Shown here: positions 44,862-55,652 of the stretch, one piece after another
How positions within the stretch are numbered: position 1 is the stretch's first letter
Layout: every line of letters begins with the position of its first letter
Source of the DNA: Alectoria sarmentosa
Taxonomy: Eukaryota; Ascomycota; Lecanoromycetes; Lecanorales; Parmeliaceae
DNA length: 64,000 bases
Direction: 5' to 3'
Assembly: GCA_009733775.1 (NCBI GenBank)
Contig: WOGZ01000179.1
Coordinates: 1-64,000 of the forward strand
Made by a program: the position numbers and the translations under genes
Notes under the pieces: model-generated
Database searches by the model: none
Told to the model about the DNA's origin: nothing
What the model saw: only the letters and a program-made list of their open reading frames with translations

Positions 44862-47642
44862 GGTGGAGGTGGTTGGGAATCTGGAAGTCTTTCTTGGGAT
44901 CAGACAACATAAACAAAGGGAGCAGACACGAAAGAAAGGTAGTATGAAAGAGAAAAAACCGTGCATACTCGCAATCGATGCGGTATCAAGGAACAAAATT
45001 CCTGGTAGATAGGTATACAGGTCTAGCCTCTAGGGGGCTTTTCATTCCCACCAAGGTCCGTGAACAGTGCCACTAGCGCCACCAGCGCTTTGGGCATCTT
45101 CAGCCCCGATGTGATATCGCATCAAGCGTGCACGACGATCTGGCATCTATAATCTCGACTACGATATCCGATTTTTGTTCGAAAGCGTTGCGATTGTAAT
45201 ACTGTGAGCCTGTGGACGATGGGATACTCCAAGCCTCGATGTCTTGGCATGTGGTCACGTGACGTGTATTAGCGTGCTCTATGATTTGACCGCCTTTTCC
45301 TTCGAGTCGTAAGAAATTGATATTGGCATTCTCACTGTCTCGAAGAAGAAAAGTGTGGGTACCCATCCACCGGATGCCCTGCAAGACCCCAACGACTGGA
45401 TATAGATCTGGATAGGAAGCGAAAGGAAAAATTGCATCGTGTGTGCCTAGAAGGTCGCAAGTCTATCGTGCAAGTACAGCTTAGAGAGAGAGAGAGAGAG
45501 AGATACGAAGAACCCGCCCGACGAGTCGGCGCAATCCCGGTATTGTGGACAGCAGGAACGCAAATCAATATTCATCCGTTTTGGATAGTCGCACCATCCA
45601 CACGAGACCCAGCTATCGTTTGGTTCCGGATATCGCGATCTCAACCCTAAGAACACAGCCTCTTCTTCGTAGACCCTCCGGTTCAAAAGCTCCGTTTCGC
45701 GCATGGGCGCATACCGGCTCAGGGGGCCTCGAACAAGACGGATGGTTCCAAACTAGGAGACCTCTGCTGATTTCTGAGCCACTTCGTGGCCATGAAAACC
45801 TTCGCATTCGGTCGTTATGACCTTGCAATTAGATGCGCTGTGCATATTCCGAGCTGGAAACCGTTCCAAGAACTGTAATTGGACAAACGGATCGAGAGGT
45901 TGACATGGAAGTCTCATATTCGCGGCTACTTCTTCGTCGAAGTAGCTAGAGGACCGGACATTTGATCTCGGCCATTTTAGCCAGGGAATTGGTCGTTAAA
46001 GCAGGAACTACCGACTAATGGATAGGCGAACTATAACGTGGGATCACACGAATCCGTTCGTTTCGATCGATCGCTGATCTTTGACTCCGAAATGGTAAGG
46101 GAATTGGGCCAGCAAAAGAGCGAAAATTGCTGTGAGGAATAGACTAAGCTCCATTCGGACTAGCTTTTCTATTCTGAAGATCACTGAAGACCATAAGGAA
46201 ACAGCATGCAGGTGGGCATGCTCCTGACTATATACACGAAGGACGCCCGGAAGTGGACTTAGCCCCACCTGATTCATGAGCATTTGCCACCAACAGTGGG
46301 TCAAACCATGGGGCTCATTTCCAGGGTCACTAGCCGGCTCCACTCGGCATACAAGCGAGGCAATTACCGTCCTCGCAACAAAATTGGTCAATCATTTTCT
46401 TCTATAATCTTACAGTATAGGCGTGTTGCTAGAGAAACGTGTTAGTTGAAACGGTGTTTCCTCAAATAACCCGACTTTCAGTGAAAGAGGATTGTCCCGC
46501 ACACGTTTGTTATTCTTTGTTCTGAGATCTTCATGAAAAAAGACGAGCTGTTCAAAAAGTGTATACCTGTAAGAATGGGAGCTTTCAAAAGCAATTTTTG
46601 AACTACTATTATCCGGTTGCGGATTTCTGGAAATTCTGAGATTCCCTCTATGCATGAGTTCTGCGTCCTTTTCTCTTTCCAACTCTGTCCGAGAATGCCA
46701 TACCGGTGTATTTTCGCAGCAACAGCTTTCCTAATACCCAAATCCTCGCCAAAATGCTGCCAGCTATGCGGAGAATTCCCTAAGCTTTCCTCATAGGGTC
46801 CCGGTACGACGCCTGCTATAGCCGCATTGCTAAACTATCAATGTAGAGATCGCATGGGATGGACAAGTCTATATGATCTATCCTGAATTACTCGGCCTTC
46901 TGGAGATGATTGAGCGGATTACATAGGAGGAAAGCCGTGTTCTTCGAGCATATGTGACCCATCCAGCTGCTTTCCTCCCCTTTGCGAACCATGACTCTGA
47001 CGTCAGTCGGGTGTCTGGCCATATAGAAGAGGATGTTAGAAATAAAGTTGCAGTCCGTATGTTGTTATTGGCCCACAGTTTGAGAGATTGATTAATTCAA
47101 AAAGTCAAAAACTATCACATGGGAAGAGCACAACGAGTTGAGACAGGTTGGGGAATTCCAGCTTGCAGTCATGCTCCGCAGTGTTCAGGCAATGACGGCT
47201 AGCCTATAAGCGCGGTACACAAGGTATAATCAGAAACAAATCGAAGTGTGTCTGGCAAGAGTGAGAGAAGGGTCGAGGTCGCCGAACGTGCGTTGTTATT
47301 GGCTGACTTAAATAAATCCCATCCCGACGCGGGTGCAAAAACCCAGAGGGAGATTTGTTCGATGTAGCAAATGTTCCAGATTGGAGAAGGATGTAGATGG
47401 CTCAATGGTTTTTGCAGTCTAAAAGTACCAAAACTTTCTGACAGCTAGCATGTTACCTTTGCTCGTATGCTCTGCATTTCCGTCCATTTCTGTGAGCATT
47501 TTGCAGAGTTGGAAATAGACAAGAGGTACTGCCTCAAAACCACCTCGGCCATGGCTAGAGTTCAACCATGACTACGAAGGGCAGCGTCTTTGGCGTCCAC
47601 GAGTCTAGTCACTCTGTCCATGTACTCAAGAAACCATTAAGC
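44862..47642. other. Gene-poor region of 2.8 kb
   Basis: No gene supported. A minus-strand frame at 45100-45384 (QGIRWMGTHTFLLRDSENANINFL) has coding-like texture but no start, domain or splice partner. A (GA)n microsatellite lies near 45.48-45.50 kb. The frames at 46.04-46.74 kb and 47.2-47.4 kb show nothing recognisable. Confidence 0.4.
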
Positions 47643-49232
47643 TTAAACAGCTATCCGCCCACGATTTTGCAGTGCTGGAGCCTCCTGCATCTCATATTCG
47701 AGACCACTGCCATCTTGATTGAGCTCACCAGGACCATGATTGCGCGTGAAAGTCTGCAAAGGTCTGGTAGGGACTGGCGGATGGTGCTCACGCCCCCCCA
47801 GATGATAGTATCCTTCATGAGTACCGCGGGATGTTTTCACATCGCTGGAACTCTTGCTCGGGAACAAGGACGGACTTGGCTCTGTTCCACGAAGTTTCAG
47901 CCCCCAGGATCCATTGTAGGAGCGAAACTTGCTCCTTAATAAGTCATAAGAAGGTAGATGGTGGTTCGCTGTGTGAGACGCGGCTGGCATACAGGCACAG
48001 ACTATGCCCACAAACATCTCTAAGAGACTAGGTGTGCGATCAGCTTGAGGTTTTCATGGTACAGGTATCAGTGAGTCGAGACTCGACAGGAAAAGACTCA
48101 CGTTAATGTGTTTACGTTCACGATAGCCCATGAAGCGTCCGCGGTTCTCTCGAGCAGAACCCTATAGTAGATGCTAAGGATCGATCCCAAACACGCACTA
48201 GAGTGGTCAGTCTCGTATTAGCTGGACAAGTTGACCAAAGGGATAGTATATCGACATACAGCAAACCAGTCATAAAAATTAACATAATCCCAACCTTTCG
48301 GCGAGTGGGCATTTGTAGCTTATTAACGGCTATAATTGGTAGAATCAAGATATAAATATCAATGGCTAGACCCACAACAGAGATGGGGGCGACGAATAGG
48401 ATATTCAACCGCTCGGCTCGAGTGATTGAATGGGATAACCATGTTTGTCTTCTGCGAGGCGTTGCAAATATAAATTCGCATACCGTTATAGCAGTGTAGA
48501 AGAGAGTCGTAATCACCGCCCCGAGGTCGGCGCTGATTCTCATCCAACGCATCGGATTGAAAACTTGACGATACATGATGAAAAAGGTGATCTTGATGAA
48601 CAGAAAGATTGGTGGGGACAAGACTACGATTAGATAGTTACACTGGCTCGCCATCATGTTAGAAATGACTCGTGGATGTAGAAACAGCCTACCTACGACA
48701 AAGGTGATATTGCTAACCGGTTGGGCCCTGATGTCCCACTCATGGACTCCAGTCTTGCCGTTTCTGATTCCTACCGTTGTCACAGTGTGAGAATTTGTAG
48801 AGAGACAGAGCATAGCCTCTTACCAACTGTGCCCGCGGCATAATACGCAACAGTACCGATCTATGATATTACGTGTAACGTTTAGTGTTGGCTATATTCC
48901 AGGGGAGAAGTGAGTGCAGATAGTTTACCATGCCCACTACGATCGTCACTAAATTTGAAATGGTCAGTATACTAAGATTTTATATCATTATCACATTTTC
49001 AGGGAGACTTACGATCGTCCAACGTATATTTTCGGACTATGAACGTCTTCATATACGCTCGATTAAGAATGAATATCGTAGCGATGGAGAGCAGAATCGA
49101 GGTCACGATGAGGCTAGGCTTTCCATGGTTTGGTGGGTTTGTGAAGTTTGACGTTATCCCCGGTGGAGGTGGCAATACAGGGTAATCGGAGGGGAGTGGC
49201 AGGGCTGGCTGCTTTATTGTCGTCGACGTCAT
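47643..49232 (-). CDS. Fungal rhodopsin/PTH11-like seven-helix receptor
   Basis: Plasma-membrane receptor-like protein of the fungal rhodopsin-domain (PTH11-related) family. Seven exons: 49232-49013, 48948-48929, 48860-48824, 48770-48697, 48642-48260, 48197-48102 and 48027-47643, giving 404 residues. Joining them gives family-typical text: KYTLDDLTIVVGM, AYYAAGTVG and HEWDI. Helices are visible at LIVTSILLSIATIFIL, IVVGMIGTVAYYAA, VVLSPPIFLFIKITFF, VITTLFYTAITVCEFIF, LFVAPISVVGLAIDIYILILPI, KVGIMLIFMTGLLACLGSI and near FVGIVCACMPA, then a polar cytosolic tail. Exon 2 is only 20 bases. The 54-base intron at 48643-48696 is in frame and could be retained. The CFEM domain of classic PTH11 is absent. 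Ligand unknown. It lies 1.3 kb upstream of the P450. Confidence 0.83.
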
Positions 49233-49449
49233 TATCAGCGGAGACCAAGATGTCCTTGACCTGATTTGAAAGTGAAGTGTTCGAGAATCTAATATGAGGA
49301 GTAAACGGTCTTAGATCTAGAGCTGCGGCAAGAGTAAAAGACAGTAATGCACCAAGGCTGAAAACCGCAGAATGAACGGCCGTACAAGCAAGAACCTGCA
49401 GGCAGGGTTTGAGATGAAGCGTACATCTGAACGGACACCTTGGGCGGTC

Positions 49450-49478
49450 GAGCCCGACTCATGTCTTGAGTCGGGCTC
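49450..49478. promoter_or_regulatory. Perfect inverted repeat (12 bp stem, 5-base loop)
   Basis: GAGCCCGACTCA is followed by a five-base loop and its exact reverse complement. The arm contains CCCGACT, which recurs in the direct repeats ahead of the P450. It could be a factor-binding palindrome or a transposon footprint; role unknown. Confidence 0.5.
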
Positions 49479-50224
49479 ACGCCAGATCCACATGGGCACT
49501 CGCCCTAAAAATCCCTCGGAGCAACAATACGCGCCGATGATTTTAATAACTTTGCGATACGGAAACGTAAGAGATTTATAACAAGATACTACTCGAAGAA
49601 CGCTAGACAAAGAGTATCGCCAAAACCTGACTGTATTATACCAGAGAAAAGAAAGTCCCCCAATAATTTCCTATTTACACGTCACATGAAAGTAAGCAAG
49701 TTTGTAGAACACATGGCGAATTCAAAGCCGGGATCTAATGAAATCATGCAATGATGTGTAAAAATGGGGGTCATGCCAGTTCAGTGGTCCTTGATGGAGA
49801 TGCCACGAGGGTCTGACTTTTCAAGGGGGACTTAGATTTCTGGGCTCGTGGGCTTTCCCAAAGCGATCCCAAAACAACCCATTTTATTTTTAACCATTTT
49901 CAATGAGTAAGTTCGCTCACATGGGCAGCGACGATGCTATAATTCCAACCGACGCAAATTGTGACCGCTGCTTAGTAGAACGCTCTAAGATTCAAAGTGA
50001 TTGAACTCGACGAACCTTGAGACTGCTGTTGCAGCATCTTGAATAGAAAATTAAGGTGGGTAGAGTCGTAATTGACATTAGTGTGAGGAACGTGGGGTAA
50101 AAACAAGAACGTTTCAAAACGGTACGGTATCACTGTTGTTTTAGCCAAGGTATTGCGGGAAATGCAGGCGCGGACGTACCCTGAATCCTTCTGCTTCAGC
50201 CTTACGCCCGAGGGCCCGCCTGAC

Positions 50225-50275
50225 CAGACCCGACTATTTAACCACTTAAGCAGACCCGACTAAGCAGACCCGACT
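50225..50275. repeat. Three direct copies of CAGACCCGACT
   Basis: Identical 11-base units at 50225-50235, 50251-50261 and 50265-50275, about 250 bases before the P450 start codon. The last two also share the preceding AAG. Could be a cis-acting site array or a short tandem duplication. Confidence 0.6.
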
Positions 50276-50520
50276 GACCAACTCCTCACCGAATGTCTTG
50301 GCGTCCTCCAACTTTTCACCTGCCAATGCTTTGTGTAGCGCTGCATTCAACACGGACTGACTTCCGGCCAAGCTCTCTATCTTCGCCAAGAAAGTGTTAA
50401 TTGTCCCTTTGTCTCTGCCCCAGCTTGCCACGCGCGGTGGTTTCTCTGTCGATAGAATTCCAAGGCTCATTTAGCGTCACGACCTTCTCTGATCTCGAGT
50501 GTTCCTCTTTTCACTGCATC

Positions 50521-52451
50521 ATGCTCGCTCCAGTCTACCTCATCGCCGTTGGTCTTGGTGCCACTCTCCTCCTCTACGCTACCTACCGTCAATTTAAGAC
50601 TTCTATATCCTCACGAGAATATGCACGTCTTCATGGTTGCAAACCCATAACGGCGGATCGCCATTGGGATCCAATTCTCGGGCTTGATTTCATCATCACC
50701 ACCATCCGTGCATTTAGGGGAAAGTATCAACTCGAGAACCTCGCTGCCCGATTTGCTCGAGTTGGACCAACATTTACGTCGAATGTTCTGGGTGAGACGT
50801 TGATCTTTACTAACGAACCGAAGAATGTGCAAGGTGTTCTGGCCACGCAATTCCCCGATTTCGACGTTGGAGAGCTGCGCCGACAGGCCACAGTCAAACT
50901 GTTGGGACATGGTATTTTCAACGCCGATGGCGCATACTGGGAGCACTCCAGGGCTTTGATCCGGCCGAATTTTGCGAGGAAGCAGGTCGGGGATTTGAAC
51001 CTTATGGAGCATCATGTGATGCATATGATACGCAATCTTCCCGGCGATGGGATCCCAGTCGACATCCAAGATTTTTTCTTTCGTTTAGTAAGACTCTACC
51101 TTCTGATAAGCCTCTTCCCTTTCAAACGTCGTCATGATTCCACTTGTTCTAGAAGGAAATCTCTAATTGATCGTGTGATAGACCCTTGACACATCGACCG
51201 AATTCCTTTTCGGAAAATGCGTCGACTCTCTCCGCCCTAACGCCACTGTCGAAAGCAAGCAGTTCTCTTGGGCATTCGACTACGCCCTCAGCGTAATCGC
51301 GCAAAAGATACGCCTCGGTCTGTTCAACAAGGCATACACGGACCCCAAGTACGACGAGGCGTGCAAATATATCCACGAATACGTTCGCCCCGTTATTCGC
51401 CAAGCGGTCGATTACCGTCAAGCCAAGCACTACCCTAATGACGAGGCAGCCCTGGCGAAAAGTGACGAAGCAGCCAAGGACAACGATGGGGAAGAACGCT
51501 ATATTTTCCTCTATGAACTAGCCAAGCACACCAGCAACGAGATAGAAATCCGCGACCAAGTCATCAATACGCTCATAGCGGGTCGCGATACTACCGCCTC
51601 GCTCATGTCCTCCACCTTCTTCGTCCTCTCCCGCCGGCCCGACATCTGGGCCAAGTTGCAGGCCGAGGTCGCCCCCCTCTCCGGCAAGCCACCCACCTTC
51701 GAACAGGTCAAAGAGCTCAAATACTTGCGCAACATCCTTTATGAGGCCCTACGTCTGTATCCTGTGGTGCCGATCAATGCCAAGTTTGCGAACAAGGACA
51801 CATTTCTACCGCGAGGCGGGGGTGCTGATGGGCAAAGCCCCATATTTGTGCAGAAGGGTCAGATGGTCATCTGGGTCCTATATTCCATGCATCGCCGGAA
51901 GGATCTGTGGGGAGAGGATGCGGAGGATTTTAGACCTGAGCGGTGGGAGGGATTATCACCGGGATTCAATTTCTTGCCGTTCAATGCAGGGCCGAGGATT
52001 TGTCCGGGTAAGTCTGGATTCTCATTCGCTCAGAAACAGATAAAGGTGTATCCTTGTTGCTTCCGTCTCCACTCAAGATTTTCATCTTGAAGCTTTTTTC
52101 CCTTGTATTTCCGGTTCAACTCCCTCATTAGCCTCTCATTTTGTCGAGATCCTTAGCTCAGGCATTTGTGTATTTTATTTCTGACATTTCTCTCTCGCTC
52201 TACCTCTCACTCGCTCTCTTTTTTCATCGTTCTTTGACCATTTCACGTATCTTTTCCAGAACACTTACGCTGATAATATCTATGTAGGGCAACAATTCGC
52301 GCTCACGGAAGCATCATATACCATCGTGCGGCTTTGCCAGCATTTCAGGAATATCGAGGTTGTTCCTGGGCAAGAAGATCGCCCTTGGACGGAGAGCTTG
52401 AATTTGACATGTTGTGTAGCGGGCGGGGTGAATGTAAGGTGCTGGAAGTAA
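50521..52451 (+). CDS. Cytochrome P450 monooxygenase (CYP52/CYP63-like)
   Basis: Haem-thiolate monooxygenase anchored in the ER. Three exons, 50521-51087, 51182-52007 and 52288-52451, give 518 residues. An N-terminal anchor is present (VYLIAVGLGATLLLYATYRQF). Helix C region is WEHSRALIRPNF. The I-helix oxygen site is LIAGRDTTAS, and the ExxR is EALR in LYEALRLYPVVP. FRPERW is present. The haem loop FLPFNAGPRICPGQQFALTE has the ligand Cys at about residue 463. The intron of 280 bases splitting CPG/GQ is long for this window. The ELRRQ...LLGHGIFNADGAYWEHSR stretch resembles alkane/fatty-acid hydroxylases of the CYP52 clan, so a fatty-chain hydroxylation is a reasonable inference. Its position beside two polyketide synthases suggests tailoring of their product. 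Confidence 0.92.
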
Positions 52452-53141
52452 GTAAAAGGGGAATACGTGGGCCATGTGGGCGTGGAAAGGCCGGGAGCAG
52501 GCTGCAAGGTGTGCGGGGGCAAATCTTGATACCGAGTTTCGTGGATGCGAAGCCTCATATAAGCTCCATTCGGAGCTGTGCCGACGGTTGAAAGATCCCC
52601 TGTAGTTTTGATTAGGTTATCCTGAAAGATGGTGAAGACGAGGATCTATTTTTTTGAATTGTACTGCATCTGCGTCTAAGTTTGCGCTTGACCTTTTGCA
52701 GCACAAGAAGCTCTTCTTGTAAAAGATTGGAGAGATACGCAAGAGAGATCTACTGGGAACAAGACTCCAAAGTGCTAGGAAACTTTGAGAGTTTTTGATA
52801 TCGCTGCAAGCGTGCGTTGCATTGCACTTACTCCGGAGAGAAAGAAAAAAAATTGCAAAAGTTTTGGTGAGCGTTATTAATGACTATGGAGTCGTAGCAG
52901 TGATGACCTGTGTTTCGAGGATCCAGGCAGGTTCGATGATCAGTACTCTTTATTCCAACTCTATCATGGTGTGCTTTGTATGATCGTTTCTAGCGATACT
53001 GTGCAATAGAAGGTTCCAATCTCAGTGCTCATTGATCCAGACTGCACTCGTTCATGCATTCATTCTTAAAAGCTAAGTTTGCTGTGAAAAACAAATGTAG
53101 CAAAAAGCCTATCGAGGAGTCAACTACGGTGTCTCGCAATC
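52452..53141. other. Intergenic between convergent P450 and type III PKS genes
   Basis: Holds the two 3' flanks. No further gene is supported; short frames at 52.8-53.28 kb lack any signal. Confidence 0.5.
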
Positions 53142-54539
53142 TCACCATTCATCGTCATCATGACGACAACGCTTCAACATGGCCATTTCTATCGTCATAC
53201 CCGGTCCAAAGCTGCAAGCCATTATATTCTCTCTCCCCTCCCCCATCTTTCGCAACTGATCGAGGACAATCAACACAGTAGGGCTGGACGAATTGCCGTG
53301 CTTTTGGAAGACGTCAAATGACGCGCGCAGCTGCTCGTCATGGAGTTGCATCTTGTTGCGCACACCGTTCAAAATGGCAATCCCGCCGGGATGTAACGCC
53401 CAATCGAAGTCTTTCGCTTCCGCTGGCTTACCGCCGGTGGTAATCTGGCTGTCGGATGGGAGGAAAGGTAGCATTTGCTCGAACATGGGTACTATGGCTT
53501 TCAGAGCTAGGTGTGGGACCTCCTTTGTCAGGGTGGTTTTGAATCCCAAAGGATCGGTTAAGAGCTCCAGTTCTTTGGTCGTGCCGGGCATGGTCGAAGT
53601 CTCCCAGTTGATCAAAGAATAGATTGCTCCTTCCTTGGCCCCTGGCGTGAGCTCGTTGCTGAGTACGAAAGATGCTGCGCCGTCGGAGAAAAGAACGGGC
53701 GAGATCTTGGTCTCTTCGGGATGCTCCTCGACTTCTTGGAGATCACATCGTACTTGAATGCTGCAAATCTCGCACGCGAACACCAACACCCTCGCCGAGC
53801 GTCCGCGCATCGAAGCCGATTGCGCCATGGCCGCGGCAGCACGCATCGCCGACAGCCCGCCGGCACAGCCAACGCCGTGCAATAGTGTCCTGTCGGTATC
53901 TGACTTTAGCCCGAGTTTCTGGCCCACGAGGAGGTCGAAGCCGGGATTGCCGGCGTTGGTGCAAGTCACTGCCACGATGTGGGTGATGTCGCTGGGAGTA
54001 CAGCCGGATTCACGCATGGCTTTTTTGCATGCCTGGACGGCCAGATCGACACCTGCCTTGCGGAAATATCTGTCCAATTCAGAGATTGACGGCGCCGCTG
54101 AGCGGCTCCAGAAAGGATCTTCGTATGATTTGATGGTGGATCGACTCTGGATCAGAGTGGCTTGATTGATTGTCAAAAGCTTCTTGATTCTGTATTCGAT
54201 CAAGGTCAGTGTCTATTTGTACGCCTTATTTGTCCAGTACGTTTCCTACCCTGGAGAACTAATGTCGTACCACTTCTTGATGAAACCTTCCAACTTTTCA
54301 GGGTATAGGAGGAAAGGCGGGTATTGAGACCCCAAACCAGTAATATAAAGACCTGGAACCTCCTTGGACAACTCTTCAGGATGCGATGCAACGGACACAT
54401 CCTCGAGTACACTTATAATACACTCTTGTTTCACAGCCGGATTTGGTTCTACCAGCGGTACTCGATAGGAATCACAAGGCTCGAAGATGAACTGAGGAGC
54501 GATACCGTCATTGGCAATGGAAATCTCAGTTGCAGCCAT
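53142..54539 (-). CDS. Type III polyketide synthase (chalcone/stilbene synthase fold)
   Basis: Homodimeric ketosynthase that extends an acyl-CoA (or transferred acyl) starter with malonyl-CoA and cyclises it; fungal members typically make alkylresorcylic acids, resorcinols or pyrones from long acyl starters. Two exons, 54539-54250 and 54189-53142, give 445 residues, normal for fungal members and longer than plant ones. The catalytic triad is in place: Cys205 in HGVGCAGGLSAMRAA, His363 in WALHPGGIAILN and Asn396 in KHGNSSSPTVLIVL. The end motif MACSFGPGMTIEMAML matches the family GFGPG site with Ser in place of the usual Gly-Phe start. N-terminal GLGSQYPPFLLYPEKLEGF is typical. Divergent from the HR-PKS with a shared 1.1 kb upstream region; convergent with the P450. 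Confidence 0.95.
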
Positions 54540-55652
54540 TGTGAAACGACGGTCAAAGTTACAGTGACAGAAAAAAAGTATTGCTCTGAAAGAGAAGTGC
54601 TTCTTTATAGAATTAGGTCTCGGTATCGACGAAATCGGACGAGTTGAGAATGAAGAATCAGTGGTGAGGACCTAGGCGGCTAAGTGGACAGCCCTGTTGT
54701 AGCTTTGAGCTTTTCTTGGGCAGGTGCATAGCCTTGACCAAGCATTAGGGAGCGGATGAAACGCTTGATTAGTTGTCGATCGTAGATCAGCTCTTGAAAT
54801 GTTATTAAAGTAACAATGCGGGAGGATAGAAGAACGATCAGAAGTCTAGATGCCAGCACGGGCCACCGACCTGACTTCATGGATGCATCGTGAATCCTGG
54901 ACCTGACTGCAGACAACTTTAGCTGATGGATAAGCCAATAGGGCGATTTTCCGGCGATTTTTCGGTGACTCCGGCTGCGAAGTTGTCCGGTTGATCTACC
55001 TTTGGCTGATCTGTAACTGCGACAGGGTTGAATGGTAAGGCATGCTTGTCAGTCTGCAAGCCTGGAAGCATGCAGCTTTTCCGGTCTTCTTTCTTGCGGC
55101 ACGATTCATTGATTGCATGGAAGGATCAAATCCTGATGGTTGTGAAACGGAAAAGCTAGAACTCATTAGGTCCTAGTCGATTGAAAAGAAAATTAAAGTA
55201 GTTGTACATTCTACAGTCGGGTCTTGATAAAATTCAACCACCGTCTCACGCAGAAGCGAAGCCACCTACATTAAATGTATCTACACTGTTGCATATTGCG
55301 ACATCTGCGATTCGTTCCAGTCATACTTCGATCCTTCAAGCCGACCCTCCAACTCTCTAACCCTCTAACCGCGAACCCGTCCACAGATTTGTCAATCGAG
55401 TTTGTCCTTCTACTGCAGCCTATTCCCGTTATGGTTGGTATCTTTTACTCCCTGGCAAGATGGCATCATGTGCCGTTGTACTGTTCTGTGCACTTGAAAA
55501 GCTCGGTCGCAGTACCGCTGGCTTTAGTCTTATTTTGTACCTCCCTCTTCTTCTTCTTCTTCCCCTGAGGTTGCTCTATACAGCATACTCTGTTGTACTT
55601 AATCAAGTAATTCCTGCCTTACTACTGCTCGCTCCCAGCCCCCCTTTCCAGT
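54540..55652. promoter_or_regulatory. Shared divergent promoter of type III PKS and HR-PKS
   Basis: 1.1 kb between two start codons pointing away from each other. A pyrimidine tract with repeated TCTTCT units (about 55.54-55.57 kb) lies just ahead of the HR-PKS start and resembles a fungal CT-rich core promoter element. The arrangement allows common control. No specific factor site can be named from sequence alone, and no cluster regulator gene lies next to it in this window. Confidence 0.6.

Larger units (their letters stand above)
49233..50520. other. Region upstream of the P450 with hairpin, repeats and a gene fragment
   Basis: A perfect 12-base-pair hairpin lies at 49450-49478, and three CAGACCCGACT repeats lie at 50225-50275; both are listed separately. 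A minus-strand frame at 50246-50470 (TFLAKIESLAGSQSVLNAALHKAL, then EDAKTFGEELVSRV) has good coding texture but no recognisable domain. It ends in the repeats and begins only 50 bases from the P450 start, so it is probably a fragment of a displaced gene. Otherwise nothing is seen. Confidence 0.45.

Noticed and set aside
53054..54165. Plus-strand frames overlapping the type III PKS
   Set aside because: Antisense shadows of a clearly functional coding region with all catalytic residues.
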